Assembly (NCBI GenBank): GCA_022457065.1 | Contig: JAJGBQ010000006.1 | Location: 2,108,001 to 2,172,000, forward strand | Direction: 5' to 3' | Source of the DNA: Curvularia sp. ZM96 | Lineage: Eukaryota; Ascomycota; Dothideomycetes; Pleosporales; Pleosporaceae | Length of the DNA stretch: 64,000 nt | Shown: piece by piece, positions 44,401 through 55,715 of the stretch | Layout of the letters: every line of letters begins with the position of its first letter | Position numbering within the stretch: position 1 is the stretch's first letter | Translations under genes and position numbers: made by a program | The notes under the pieces: model-generated | The model's input: only the letters and a program-made list of their open reading frames with translations | Databases searched by the model: none | Told to the model about the DNA's origin: nothing

Positions 44401-45409
44401 CGGGCTCAACCACCTGACTAGGCTCCAAGGTAGCGGTAAGCTTACTTGTGGGTGAGCTTGGCGTGTGTGGTAATCGGTGGGAGGGTGGCGCTGTCTCGTT
44501 CAACGGACCGACGGGGTTGAGATCCATGTGACTGTGCCCATTAAGCGCAGGTGGCTCTTGTTCCGTAGGCGTAGTTCCAGAAGGGCGCTGGCGCTGGGAA
44601 GCGATGGCATCTGGCAGATCCGACCAAGATTCCGATGGATCGATGTCCCAGGGGTCCTGGGCCCAATTCTCCAGTCCGCTCTTGCCTTCGGCAAAGGAGC
44701 CCAAACTCTTGACCATGATCTTGGCTCTCCGATGATCTTCGGCTGCCCTCGTCCTCTCCAGATGACGCATGACGGTGCCTGCCATGCTCTTGAGAAAAGC
44801 AAGCTGGTGGGGCGTCACTCCGTCCCGTGGTTTCTCATCAAGAACGCAGTAGGTGCCAATGCTGTGGCCAGTAGGACTGCGGATCGGGACGCCGGCATAG
44901 AAACGCGAGTAGGGCGGGCCCTTGACGAAAGGGAAGTCGCGGAAACGCGGATCTTGGCTCAGGTCATTGACAATGAGTGAGGGGAGGTCGCTCGGGTCAT
45001 CGAGGGGCAGTGTGGTGTACTTGGGGGCGAGGTTGACCGTGTAGTTGCACAGACTCTGCTCCTTGGGGAATATGGTGGTGCCGAAGCAGAGGCGGTCATC
45101 GTCAAACTCGGCCTCGCCCGTGTCGAGCGACAGCGTCTTTGTGGCTTCGGCGAGGAGGAAGCAGTCCTTGCGGTCGAAGAAGGAAATGAGGCAGCGGCGG
45201 GCGTTCAGGCGCAGGGCACCGAGCTGGGCAAAGGCCGTTAGAGCCTTATCATCCGAAGCCTTTGGGACATAGTCGAGCGTGGGGGGAGGTGTGCTCGGAG
45301 GTGTCTGCGAGTGCGAGGCGGGCGAGGGCGAGGGCGACGACTGGCGGCTGCTGGCGGGCCCGTCGGTGGCAGGGCGCTGGAAGCCGGGGCGGGGATAGTA
45401 GCTGGCCAT
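41480..45409 (-). CDS. Hybrid histidine kinase 1 (GAF-HisKA-HATPase-REC)
   Basis: Three exons, 45409-43640, 43577-43461 and 43411-41480, give 1,272 residues (introns 62 and 49 bp). After a Ser/Pro-rich leader, a GAF domain spans about residues 55-220 (FDRKDCFLLAEATKTLSL, FRDFPFVKGPPYSRFYAGVPI). The H-box ISHELRSPLHGILG has the phospho-accepting His at about 584, and the first intron splits it right after SPL. The HATPase domain is intact: N-box MNLFGNSLKY (Asn about 745), DSGIGM (Asp about 780) and GTGLGLSI. The C-terminal receiver has the DD pair in CVDDNP, phospho-acceptor Asp about 1135 in LMDINMP and Lys in LIKPV. It should feed a His-to-Asp phosphorelay to an HPt protein. No membrane segment, so likely cytosolic. 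The start is the first ATG in frame. Divergent from QNS1. Confidence 0.93.
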
Positions 45410-45977
45410 GGGCTCTATCAGTACCAATTCATTCAGGTGCTTCGCTCGGTCCTGTACGCAGCGGTCCGAGGCGGAGGGAGCGTGACGAACCGGTAAAAGG
45501 CCTTTTCGCGCTCCTTGGCCAGCTCGCCGTGGTCAATTCGCCTGCGCCGGCGGGCCTGGGATCGGGCAAGGGCCTGGTCGTAGGAATCCGACATTGGGGC
45601 GGGCGTGTAGGAGAGAGCACGAGGTTTTTGTGGAGAAGGGGCTTTGGACCCATGTGCGGCAGGCCGCCCACTTGGACGCTAGCAAGCGCGGCCTGCAGTT
45701 TGGGCCGTTGGGCGCGATGCACCGCTGAGGGGTCTGCGAGCCAGCCAACCAGCGCCCGCCGCCCGTGGACCCTGAGATGCTCCTGCCTCGCCTGGCCTCG
45801 CCGTGCCTACCCCACCATGCCGTGCCCCTCCACGCAGCCTCATCCCGCTTACCTCTTGCATCCCATTGTACATGCACACGCTGCCCATCCTCAACCACCG
45901 CCGTCCACGTCCCCTCACGTCGCCTCGCCACCACCACATCGCCCGCCGCAGCCCGCCTCGCCGCTGCTGATCCTGCC
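45410..45977. promoter_or_regulatory. Shared divergent promoter of histidine kinase 1 and QNS1
   Basis: 568 bases separate the two ATGs, which point away from each other. The sequence is C/G-rich on the plus strand near QNS1 with many CCGCC and GCCTCG steps. No TATA box was seen. Overlapping frames on both strands have Arg/Pro-rich random composition. Confidence 0.5.
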
Positions 45978-48234
45978 ATGGGCCGCCTCGTGAAGCTCGC
46001 GACCTGCTCGCTGAACCAATGGGCCGTACGTCTCGTGACTCCCAGCCGTAGTCGCCATGCACGGCCGCGCTAACACGGTCAGTTGGATTGGGAGGGCAAC
46101 TTGGAGCGCATCAAGCAGAGCATCCGCATTGCAAAAGGTAGGCTGCTCCTGCCCCCGCCCTGCCCCCGGCCCGCCTGCTGATCCCCGTGTAGAGCAGGGC
46201 TGCACCTACCGTGCGGGGTCCGAGCTGGAGATCTGTGGCTATGGCCTGCTCGACCACTTCCTTGAGCAGGACAGCATCCGCCACAGCTGGGAGCAGCTGG
46301 GCCTCCTGCTGCTCGACCGCTCGCTCGACGACATCATCATCGATGTCGGCATGCCCGTGCGCCAGTCGGGCAATCTGTACAATGCCAGAGTCATCATCCT
46401 GTCGGGCCAGATTCTCTTGATCCGCCCAAAAATGAGCCTGGCCGCGGGCGGCAACTATCGTGAAGGCCGCTACTTTATCCCCTGGAACCGGCCCCAGCAG
46501 GTCGAGAAGTATGAGTTGCTCGAACTCTCGCAAGAAGCCTTGGCATTGCAGGAAAGCCCCTTTGTGCCCTTTGGTGACGGCATCATCAGTGCCCTGGACT
46601 GCAAGCTGGGATATGAGACGTGCGAGGAGCTTTTTACTCCCATGAGCCCGCACATTGCCTTGTCTCTGGCGGGGTGCGACATCATCATCAACAGTTCCGG
46701 CTCCCACCATGAACTCCGAAAGCTCGACACTCGCATTGACTTGATACGAGAAGCTACGGCCAAATGTGGCGGCGGCTATCTCTACGCCAACCAACAAGGC
46801 TGTGATGGTGATCGTCTCTACTATGATGGTTGTGCCATGATCCTTGTTAATGGCTCCATCCGCGCACAGGGTTCACAGTTCTCACTACAAGATGTCGAGG
46901 TCATCACTGCAACCATCGACCTCGAGGAGATCTGGTCGTACCGCACCGCGCCTTCACGAGGCCTGCAAGCCGTGTCAGCTCCGCGGTATGAGCACTTCCG
47001 TGCGAATCTGAGGCTCTCATCTTCAACCGCAGACTTTGACCCTGACCACCGACCCACCCCAGCTCAGGCGCCGCGTCTGCACCTTCCCGAAGAAGAGATT
47101 GCCCTGGGTCCTGCATGCTGGATGTGGGACTATTTGCGTCGATCAGGTCAGACTGGCTTCATGTTGCCCTTGAGTGGCGGTATCGACAGCTGTGCCACCG
47201 CAACCCTGGTATTCTCCATGTGTCGTTTGGTCTATCAGGCTGTGCAGGATGGGAATGAACAAGTTATTGCCGATGTCCGTCGCATTGTAGGTCCCTATCA
47301 CCCAGAAGGCTGGCTACCAGAAAGCCCACAACAAATATGCAATGGCATACTCCACACCGTCTTTATGGGAATGTCGCAGCAGTCAAGCAAAGAGACAAGA
47401 AGCCGCGCCAAGAGGCTAGCTGAGAGCATTGGATGTTATCACCTCGAGGCGGACATCGACGACATCTATGAGACCCAGAAGAATCTACTGACAAAAGCCA
47501 CTGGTTTTACACCACGCTTCAGGGCTCATGGCGGCCAGCCTGCAGAGAATCTTGCACTGCAGAATATCCAAGCCCGAACGAGGCTCGTATCTTCGTACTA
47601 CTTTGCGCAAATGCTACCTATAGCTCGAGAGAGGCCCAATGGCGGCAGTCTCCTGGTCCTAGCTTCAGGAAACGTCGACGAGTGTCTCCGTGGCTATCTC
47701 ACCAAATATGATTGCAGCAGCGCAGACCTAAATCCCATCGGTTCAATTTCAAAGACTGATCTCAAACGATTCATCGCCTACGCGCAAAGAGAATTCGATC
47801 TCCCCATCCTTGGCGAGTTCCTGGATGCGACGCCAACGGCCGAGCTCGAACCTCTGACCGAAGGCTACGCACAGAGCGACGAGGTAGACATGGGAATGAC
47901 CTACAAAGAACTCGGCGTCTTCGGAAAATGCCGCAAGGAGATGAAACTCGGTCCTTACGGCACCTGGCTTCGCCTCTCACATGACTGGTCGGACGAGTAC
48001 ACGCCTCGGCAAGTTGCTGAAAAGGTCAAGCGCTTCTTCCACTACTACGCTATCAATCGCCACAAGATGACGACTATGACTCCTAGCTACCATGCCGAGG
48101 CTTACTCGCCAGACGACAATCGCTTCGACCTGAGGCCATTTTTGTACCCGCCATTTTACAAGAACTGGAGCTTCAAGCGGATTGACGAAGAGGTAGAAAG
48201 GTTGGAAAAGAGGGCTCAAGAGAAGAAGACTTGA
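45978..48234 (+). CDS. QNS1: Glutamine-dependent NAD+ synthetase
   Basis: Three exons, 45978-46025, 46083-46137 and 46193-48234, give 714 residues, the same length as yeast Qns1. The 16-codon first exon (MGRLVKLATCSLNQWA) and 18-codon second exon (LDWEGNLERIKQSIRIAK) are short but fully conserved. The N-terminal nitrilase-type amidase domain holds the catalytic Cys at about 178 in ETCEELFTP and the NSSGSHHELRK block. The C-terminal synthetase domain has the pyrophosphate loop LSGGIDS at about 361-367. It converts nicotinic acid adenine dinucleotide to NAD+ with ATP, using ammonia tunnelled from glutamine. It is the last step of de novo and Preiss-Handler NAD synthesis. All motifs are intact. 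Confidence 0.96.
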
Positions 48235-48443
48235 TTTGGCTTTCTAAATAGAGAAGACTGAGACAAATAGAATGTATTATGAAATGTGGAAACATAGCAA
48301 AACCAGATTTTCAGACGGATACATATACTCCATGACAAACATTTCAATTAACTACACGACGTCCTACACCTTTGCTTTCCGGATCGGCTCTCTCAGCCCC
48401 GTACATGTCACAACAATCCCTTCATCCCTTCTCTCTAGCGTTA

Positions 48444-50441
48444 TCACAACTTGACGTTCTTGATCTTTTCACCAAGAGCCTCCACTTTGGCCACATGGGT
48501 TTCGTAACGGGCGTTCCACTCAGCGATAGCAGTTTTCGCTTCCTGCACTTTCTTGCGCTCTTCCTCTGATACACTCGAAGGAGCAGCTAAGAGCTCCTTA
48601 ATCCGTGGGCTCAGGAGTTCCCGTTGTGTATGGCTCTCAACTCTAGCAGCAAAAGCATCGAATATGGACCGCTGAGCTTCTGAGCAGGTGGCTAGCCTGT
48701 CGCAAGTAGCCATAAAGTCTTCTACCCTCTTCCGACTCCTAGCATCCTGCTCCGCTTCGCGTTTGTCGCGTTCAGCTCGCTCTTTGGCTCTTGCAGCTCG
48801 GCGTTCCTCCCGCTGTTGGATGCGTTCAGCGTGGCGTTTTTCTTGCAGGGCGGGACGCTCGGCCATCATGATGGCTGTTTGCTTGAGTCTTTCGTCAATT
48901 GTGTCGCTTACGCGCTGGAAACTAGTCCAAAAGGCTGCGAATTCGGCGTTGAGCTTCTCCATGCCACATAGCGCACTGTGTACCTTCCGGGCTTGAGGTG
49001 ATTTACCTGCGGCGGCCCACTCCCGGATAGTTTGCATTTCTTCGGGGGATACTTCTGTGGCGGCCTGCTTCGGAACAGTTTGGGTTCCGGCATCTTTGTA
49101 GCTGGGACCAGATGGTTTGTTTTCTGGTACGCGTTTCTCTTCGATGCACTCATCTTTTCCAGATGATCTGGCTTCGTTTGCAGGAGCTGGATGCTGGCGC
49201 TCTTCAACAGGTTCTTCTGGCGCGAAATTGAAGGGATTGCTCCACGTGTTAGCATCGAAGCTTTGCAGGGCTGGAGAGGCAACAGTAGGAGACATTTTGG
49301 TGTCGAGCTGGAAGTTTGGTGAAAACGACAGAACCTCTGGCGCAATGGGTGGCTCTTTTAATGCGGGTTTAGTCTTAACGTCTACTGATACATCCATTAG
49401 GCGATCCTGGTTGGTTTTTAGCGCAGGGTCGGTAGCTGCAACTTCTGTGGTGCTCTGGAGAGCAGGCTCAAGCTCTGATTGAAGCTCCTTGGTGTCCTGA
49501 GCTTCCAGTGGTGTGGTCTGGAGGGGAGCTTCAGACATGTCTGTGTCGGGCTTTAGAGGCGCTAAGTCGCTTGTGTCAACACCGAAATCAATCACGAACT
49601 TGGGGTTTGCTGGTATGGTGTATGCGGCTTGAGGTGGTGAGGATAGAAGATTGTCAAACGGGGAGATCTGGCTTTTGATGTTGACAGATGGGACTGGCTG
49701 TGCAGCTGTCTCAGACAGGTTGACAGGCATGACTGGATGTGCATCAACCTCAGACATTTCGGAATTGAAGGACGTGGCTGGTTGCCCTGTAGATGTCTCA
49801 GACATCTCAATATCTTCTTCGGCTTCGACATCAGTGTTCATGGGAGAGGGAACTCGTCTATCTTCGTCCGATTCGCTCTCATCATCAGTGCTCATAGGAG
49901 ATGGAGGCCGTGCAAGTTCATACAATTCTTCATCGAGATCTGCATTCTCAGAATGCTCTGAAGAGGCGAGCATGTCTTGGTCGGGACCGCTCACGTCGGA
50001 CGGCGGATATCGGACGCTGGTGTCCTGAGAGTCCGCTTCAGAGTCGCCATCTTCCTCAGAACGCTCCATGTCTTCGTCGAAACCCCCAACATCGGATGGT
50101 GGATATCTAACGCCGGCATCCTGCGGGTCCGATTCGTAGTCGCCTCCTTCATCATCCTCGGGATAAAATGCATCACCCAGATTGCTCACATTAGATGACG
50201 GAGACTCCATGCCGGTTACCTGAGGGTCAGCATCATAGTCGGGGTAAGATCCCTCGTCCTGACTGTCTCCATCTTCAGAATCTGATTCATAGTTGTTTTC
50301 TGCCCGATATTCGGCGAAGGGTCTATTTCTCATCCTATCGTCCTCTTCGCGAGTAGCTTCGGCTTGCTCGACAACATTGCGGGCCATGTTCAGTTCGTCG
50401 TCGTCAAAGTCAACGACATCTTCTACTTCACGGTAAGACAT
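48444..50441 (-). CDS. Acidic repeat protein with C-terminal coiled coil, unknown function
   Basis: One exon. I start at the ATG at 50441 (MSYREVEDVVDFDDDELN), giving 665 residues; an in-frame ATG at 50528 would add 29 hydrophobic and aromatic residues that look like leader sequence. The N-terminal third is very acidic and has repeats of roughly 35-40 residues, each with a core like DPQDAGVRYPPSDV, DSQDTSVRYPPSDV and a weaker DPQVTGMESPSSNV, separated by EDGD-type linkers. Two PSPMNTD/PSPMSTD motifs follow. The middle is Pro/Ser/Thr-rich. Residues from about 480 to the end are helical with a long charged coiled coil (QREERRAARAKERAERDKRE). The pattern suggests a disordered nuclear protein, but no domain is recognised. 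Confidence 0.72.
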   Translation of the reverse strand: MSYREVEDVVDFDDDELNMARNVVEQAEATREEDDRMRNRPFAEYRAENNYESDSEDGDSQDEGSYPDYDADPQVTGMESPSSNVSNLGDAFYPEDDEGGDYESDPQDAGVRYPPSDVGGFDEDMERSEEDGDSEADSQDTSVRYPPSDVSGPDQDMLASSEHSENADLDEELYELARPPSPMSTDDESESDEDRRVPSPMNTDVEAEEDIEMSETSTGQPATSFNSEMSEVDAHPVMPVNLSETAAQPVPSVNIKSQISPFDNLLSSPPQAAYTIPANPKFVIDFGVDTSDLAPLKPDTDMSEAPLQTTPLEAQDTKELQSELEPALQSTTEVAATDPALKTNQDRLMDVSVDVKTKPALKEPPIAPEVLSFSPNFQLDTKMSPTVASPALQSFDANTWSNPFNFAPEEPVEERQHPAPANEARSSGKDECIEEKRVPENKPSGPSYKDAGTQTVPKQAATEVSPEEMQTIREWAAAGKSPQARKVHSALCGMEKLNAEFAAFWTSFQRVSDTIDERLKQTAIMMAERPALQEKRHAERIQQREERRAARAKERAERDKREAEQDARSRKRVEDFMATCDRLATCSEAQRSIFDAFAARVESHTQRELLSPRIKELLAAPSSVSEEERKKVQEAKTAIAEWNARYETHVAKVEALGEKIKNVKL

Positions 50442-52078
50442 GGTGAAGTTCGTTTTGTCTTGCCAAATGTATCTTCGAAAGTTGAGAAATTTGTAGGAAG
50501 AAGAAAAGTTTGCTGAGGTCCCACTCATGTATGGAAAATACTTAAGGGCTCTTTGCTACCATTGTGTATGTCCTCATTGTGTATGCTGCCGCTGTACAAC
50601 GAGTTTGCTATTCATTGTGTAGATGATGAGCACGTGCGCCTTTTTCGACCCCGAACTCAAACATTCATCTTTCAGAAGCGCATTCGAAACAGTGTTTCTG
50701 TTATCGATTGTGTCTCTTCCCAACTGCGCGTTTTATCTCACAGGGCTAGGGTGAGTACATGATGCCCTCGGCTGGAGAGATGAGTATACCAACTTCGTTG
50801 TGAAACTTGGTGAACAAGCGCATGGCGTGCGTCAAGACGGCCATCATATCGGGTATATTAACTTATGACAGAGCAGGAGCGTCGTTATGCACAAGGCACA
50901 TTACTCGCTTAGTCAACACAATCAGCACATGAATGGAAGCGTGAGCCCAAAACATGATGCAGATGATACCAATTACCCATACGGATCGAGAATACAGGCT
51001 CGTTCGATCCAGCGCAAATACAACAATGATCGTGGAAAATAGGGCACGACGCTCCTGTCAAAGGTTCACGATGCCGATCCCCCGGATATCGTTCGATTTT
51101 CTGCTAAACACAGATGGGAAGACTGCGCCAATCTATATGTTCCCAGCATTATAGTTCTTTCGCTGCGAATCTGGATCGCTTGGCAGTTGGATATGATACG
51201 AGGGTGACAAGAGCGGACGTATTTTCCGAAAATCCTTCGAGAGGGCCAAATTCCAGAGCAGGGCATTCTGCAGACCATGCGGAGGTTGGTTTCCCCTATC
51301 CAAACGCAAAAGTATTGGACTATGTTGTGTAAGTTTCCGAGCTCGTGTCAACTATAGATATCTAGTAGAAGCTGGCGTTCTCGACTCGCAACGGTTCTTA
51401 ACGCTCTAGTGGCTGCCGGCTCACCTGCACCTCGGTCAGTTAGCCGGCAGTACGTGAATCGGCCCGTGGGGCTTCCCATAGATAATAAATGGTACAGGTG
51501 TTCGAGAACACCATACTTGGTGTGGTTCACTATGAGACTGAACAGGGTAAAGGGTCAAGATCACCATAGACAGACAACGCAAATCAGGTGAGACAGTCGG
51601 CAGCCAATGAGACGAATCGGAAGAACAACTGCCCCGCGCCACGAGTTTCTTTTGCGATACTTGTCACTCCAGCCACCTGCTTCTTCGATCGACGCTATTG
51701 TGGACTCTTGTATTCATCGGAAGATTCCATCGGCGATGCAGACTAAGCGACTGCAGAGACATCGATCGATTGCCCTCGGCTGAACAAGGAACAACTGCCG
51801 ATGTTCCGCGCGCGCAGGGAAAAGAACTCCCAAGTGCAGAAACAGATTTCGACATACTACATCAGCTATCGCAATCTCAGTTCTCGACCGCGCAGAACGC
51901 CGCGGTTGCTTTGTCACGTTTTCTTAATCGCCTTCTCGACCCAACGTTCCGGACCAATTCGGGTTGCGCCACGCTGAGAACAACTAGTTTCCGCAGCGAT
52001 CCCCACCCGTCCTATGCATACCGTTTAGCACCGCTGTATCTTCAATGCTGAGCAAAACGACGTGTTGCAAACAACTCG
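50442..52078. other. 1.6 kb divergent intergenic region
   Basis: It separates the acidic repeat gene from histidine kinase 2. No gene is supported. A frame at about 51700-52050 on the plus strand has Ser/Ala/Gln-rich sequence but no conserved feature; an extra upstream exon of histidine kinase 2 cannot be ruled out. Confidence 0.4.
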
Positions 52079-55000
52079 ATGCCGTCTGTGGCCGTTCAAC
52101 GTGCTGCCTTTTTTCCAAAGGCTGACGCAGCTGTGCTGACGTCCAGACATGCCGCGCCAGTTTTAGCTGACCGCCCTACCACCACTGCCCCCATCTTCGA
52201 TCCCGAACATGCCGATATTCCGCTTGATGCCTGGACTGAAGAAGAACTCGAGTCTGTATATCCAAACAGAAGCGATGTTTTCGCCCCTGCTCCCGTCCCC
52301 ACCAAGGCGCAATGTCCTCGTTCATCCCAAACTGGCCGCTACCTCTTCCCGGTGCTGGCACGGAATGAGAGGCTGAGACTGACCATGCTTTATTACTATA
52401 CCCGCGGGGTATTGGAGGATCAAGAGCTCATGTCCCGTTTGCAAGAGAAGGTCCTTCTTGCTAGTGAAATAGTAGAATGGGAGTTTGCTATTGCCGGCCT
52501 TTTAAGCCACAATACTTATACCCGTCTGGTTACTGCAAATCTCCCACTCGCCATCTTGCCGCGCCGCGAAAGTACTTGTGCCCACACTATCAACCAAAAA
52601 CCAGACGTGGGTGACCGTCTCCCCTTGCGTATCTTGTGGCTAATGATAGTAGAGCTTATTTGCCTTGCATAACATGGCTGCTGACTGGCGTTTCGAAAAG
52701 TCACCTCACGTTGAGATAGGAGGTTTACGATCGTATGCTGGCGTACCTTTGAAATTCGAAACCGAATTTGGACAACATGTAGCCTTTGGCTCTCTCTGTG
52801 TTGCCTCAAACTCCCCTCAGGAGCAGCTTGCTCCAAGTGTGCAGCAGTCCCTAGTCCGCCTTGCGGATGCTATTGTTTCCGACATCGTTCACAGCGCAAG
52901 AGCCAGACGCCAAAAGGAACGCAGGCGCATGTTAGAGCGAATTTGCGACGCTCAACGGCTCTGTGATGAGCACGCCAACATGGAGGAAGAAATTCCAAAG
53001 ATGCTCCAAGAGATATATCCGGGTATGGAGGTGACCATCAAAAGAACGACGGATGGTACCATCTCATTTGAGAGCGGTACGACCTTTTCTACCCGCGAGC
53101 TCGAGCAAGGGCTGTGGGAAGACACCGAATACTTTGATTACGCCATAAGACAACTAAACCACCTCGACATGACAGCGTCTCGACCAGTACGCGCGGTTGC
53201 AGCAAGATGTGCCAGTCAATTCGTACCGACATTTCTCGTCGTAGCCTGCAATGACCTGAAAAGGGTCTTTGACGACGTTGATTCCTGGTTCGTGCAAACA
53301 TGTGCTGTATGTAGTAACCGAAGACGAAACGTACGTGTAGCAACTGCTAACCACTGGTTCTGGAACACAGATGATCTTGTGCCGACACTGGCAAAGTCGT
53401 GCACTTCAAGAAGCACTTGCAATCAAAGAGTCCTTCTTGCGAGGCATTACACATCAACTGCGAACGCCGATTCATGGTATTCTCGGCTCTGCCGAGCTCT
53501 TGACTGAAGCGCTGAAGACACATAATGCTGTCCCTCCGCGTGCTGCATGTTTGCCCAATGGTAACTCCGAAGCAGAACATCTAGATCTTTGTACCTATGT
53601 CCAAACGATCAAGACGTCGGCCAGGGAGCTCATCTCGACCGTGAACAGTCTAATCAAGTTGAATCAGTGGGCCGAAATCGCACAGGCAGAGCGAGTCATG
53701 GCGCCTCACAGAATTGCGGACGTCGAAGCTGCTCTTCTCCACGAGGTCCTGGTGAGATTACCAGATGATCTATCCATCAGGCCATCGATCATAATATCGC
53801 ATCGCTTTCCGAAAAAGTGCGATATGCTGGTGACAGATTTGCGAGTCTTCCTGGACTGTATCCAGCCGCTTGTGGTCCATGCTACACAACAATCCGCCGG
53901 CGGTGTCGTAGCAGTAACGCTTACAGTCGACGACAATTGCCAGTCGTTAACCGTAGACATCTACCATAGTGGAGTCGACGCAGCCAAGTCTCATTGCGAA
54001 ACACTGACTGACTTCTACGGAAAGGATGATCTGACCACCACCGAATCTGCCTTAGGCCTGACTATAGCTTGTAAAGCAGCAGCACTTCTAGACGGAGAAG
54101 TTTCATTACCCTCTCCAAAGTACGATGCAGGTTCACATGCTAGGGCTGTTTTCAACAACCCAGTCTGCGCGAGTTCGATTCCACCACCTTGTCTCATCAA
54201 AGAAGGGCAAGCCTCATTCCCACAGAAATTCTACCGCCTCGCATCAGCATCCGCAATGCCTTCCCTAGGGCATTATTTCAGTCATTGGCTTTCAAATTCT
54301 GGTTGGCTGGAGTCAAAAGAAAAGAGCGAGAGCCTTGTAGTTGTGGATTACGATTCCGACCTCGCTCAGTTTTACCAACAGTTGGCTAGTGTCAGTACTG
54401 AACAAGTGGTCATTTGCCTTGTACCTGAACACGCAACTTTCCCCGATTTTGAAAATGAACGAGTTCGACGGCAAGATAATGCTGTCTACATCCAAGGGCC
54501 ATTTCTGACCGAGCAATTATTGCAAGCGATGGAACTTGTAGCCACGATTCTGGTAGAGGCGCAACAGTCTATCATGGACCTCCGAGACTGCTCTTTTCCT
54601 AAGGTTGCTGTTGCGCCTAATCTTTTATCGGCAGTCCAAGATACGACTACCCGTGCTACAAAGTCGGGAAAACGAAACCCTAGGTTGCTCAAACAGACGC
54701 AAAGACAGCTGGCAGAATCTCTACAAAGTCTAGCAATAGGATCTGAGCCTTCGTTGCTTGCTAGCAAACCAGGCGCAGATCCAAAAAAACCGTGGACACT
54801 ACTGGTCGATGACAATAGAGTCAATCTCCGGCTATTGGAGATGTACTGCGAACGCCGCGGTTTTCCCTATCGAACAGCAACAGATGGGCGACAGGCTGTG
54901 AAGATCTTCTCAGAGGCAGTAGTCACTAGATATGATGCTCTGCTGCAAAAGGATGTACCTGCGCAAGCATTTGATCTTATTCTAATGGATCTGCAAATGC

Positions 55001-55218
55001 CTGAATGCGACGGAATTGAAGCCACTCGGCAGATTCGACAAATGGAGGATGAAAATGGGTGGGAGAAAAGCGTCTTGTTCATCATCACCGGGCAAGATTC
55101 ACCAAATGATCGCAAGAATGCAGAAGAAGCTGGTGCAGATGAGTTTCTGACGAAACCATTGGGACCGAAAGTGCTTGATCAGTGGGTCAAAAAATGGTGT
55201 CCGGAGGCTGGAATATGA
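52079..55218 (+). CDS. Hybrid histidine kinase 2, GAF-HisKA-REC with degenerate ATPase domain
   Basis: Three exons, 52079-52606, 52653-53306 and 53371-55218, give 1,009 residues. The first intron is 46 bp (GTGGGT...CTAAT...GTAG) and the second 64 bp (GTATGT...GCTAAC...CACAG). A GAF-like domain runs from about 60 to 300, with DWRFEKSPHVEIGGLRSYAGVPL in the same place as in kinase 1. The H-box is LRGITHQLRTPIHGILG with His at about 422; the usual Glu after His is Gln. The following domain lacks a recognisable N-box Asn and DxGxG (DIYHSGVDAA is at its place), although ESALGLTIACKAAALLDGEV resembles a G2 box. A receiver at the C-terminus is complete: VDDNRVN (Asp about 874-875), LMDLQMP (Asp about 934) and TKPLG. 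It may be a phosphorelay protein that cannot autophosphorylate. Confidence 0.85.
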
Positions 55219-55715
55219 TCGAGTTGCAACCGTCAAGAGATTACCTACTTTTGAAGATCCGCCACCAAGGATACACCGAGCCATACGATATGCTCTGTGT
55301 CTCGGCTCATACGCCCCTTGCCGACGGAAGGAAATGAGTTAGTCTTTAATGGGCTCAGGATATGGATGGTAGAGCTGTGTATTTCAGTTCCTGTTGCCAG
55401 ACACTCTTTCTACGACTTCTTCACGATTACATCGTTTAATACATTTGACCCTGTACTTAGAAGAACAGATGAACTTAGGATCAATAGGCATGACTGGTGT
55501 ACTACCATTGAACAGTCTCACAAGACTTATCTTCAGCTGCTGGCAAGGCTTGGTGATTCCGCCAAGCGATAACGCGCTCCACCTAAAGACTTACGAAGTA
55601 AATCTAGCTTTATTCATATGACGTCCTTGATTTCATATCATCCTACCTTTTATCCTGTCGTTTCACAGTGTGCGCTAGGCCAACATTTGCCAAGCCAAAT
55701 GACCAGGGTTGATAC
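55219..55715. other. Intergenic region, kinase 2 to oxidoreductase
   Basis: About 500 bases, no supported gene. The short plus-strand frames at 55297-55621 have no recognisable features. Confidence 0.45.
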
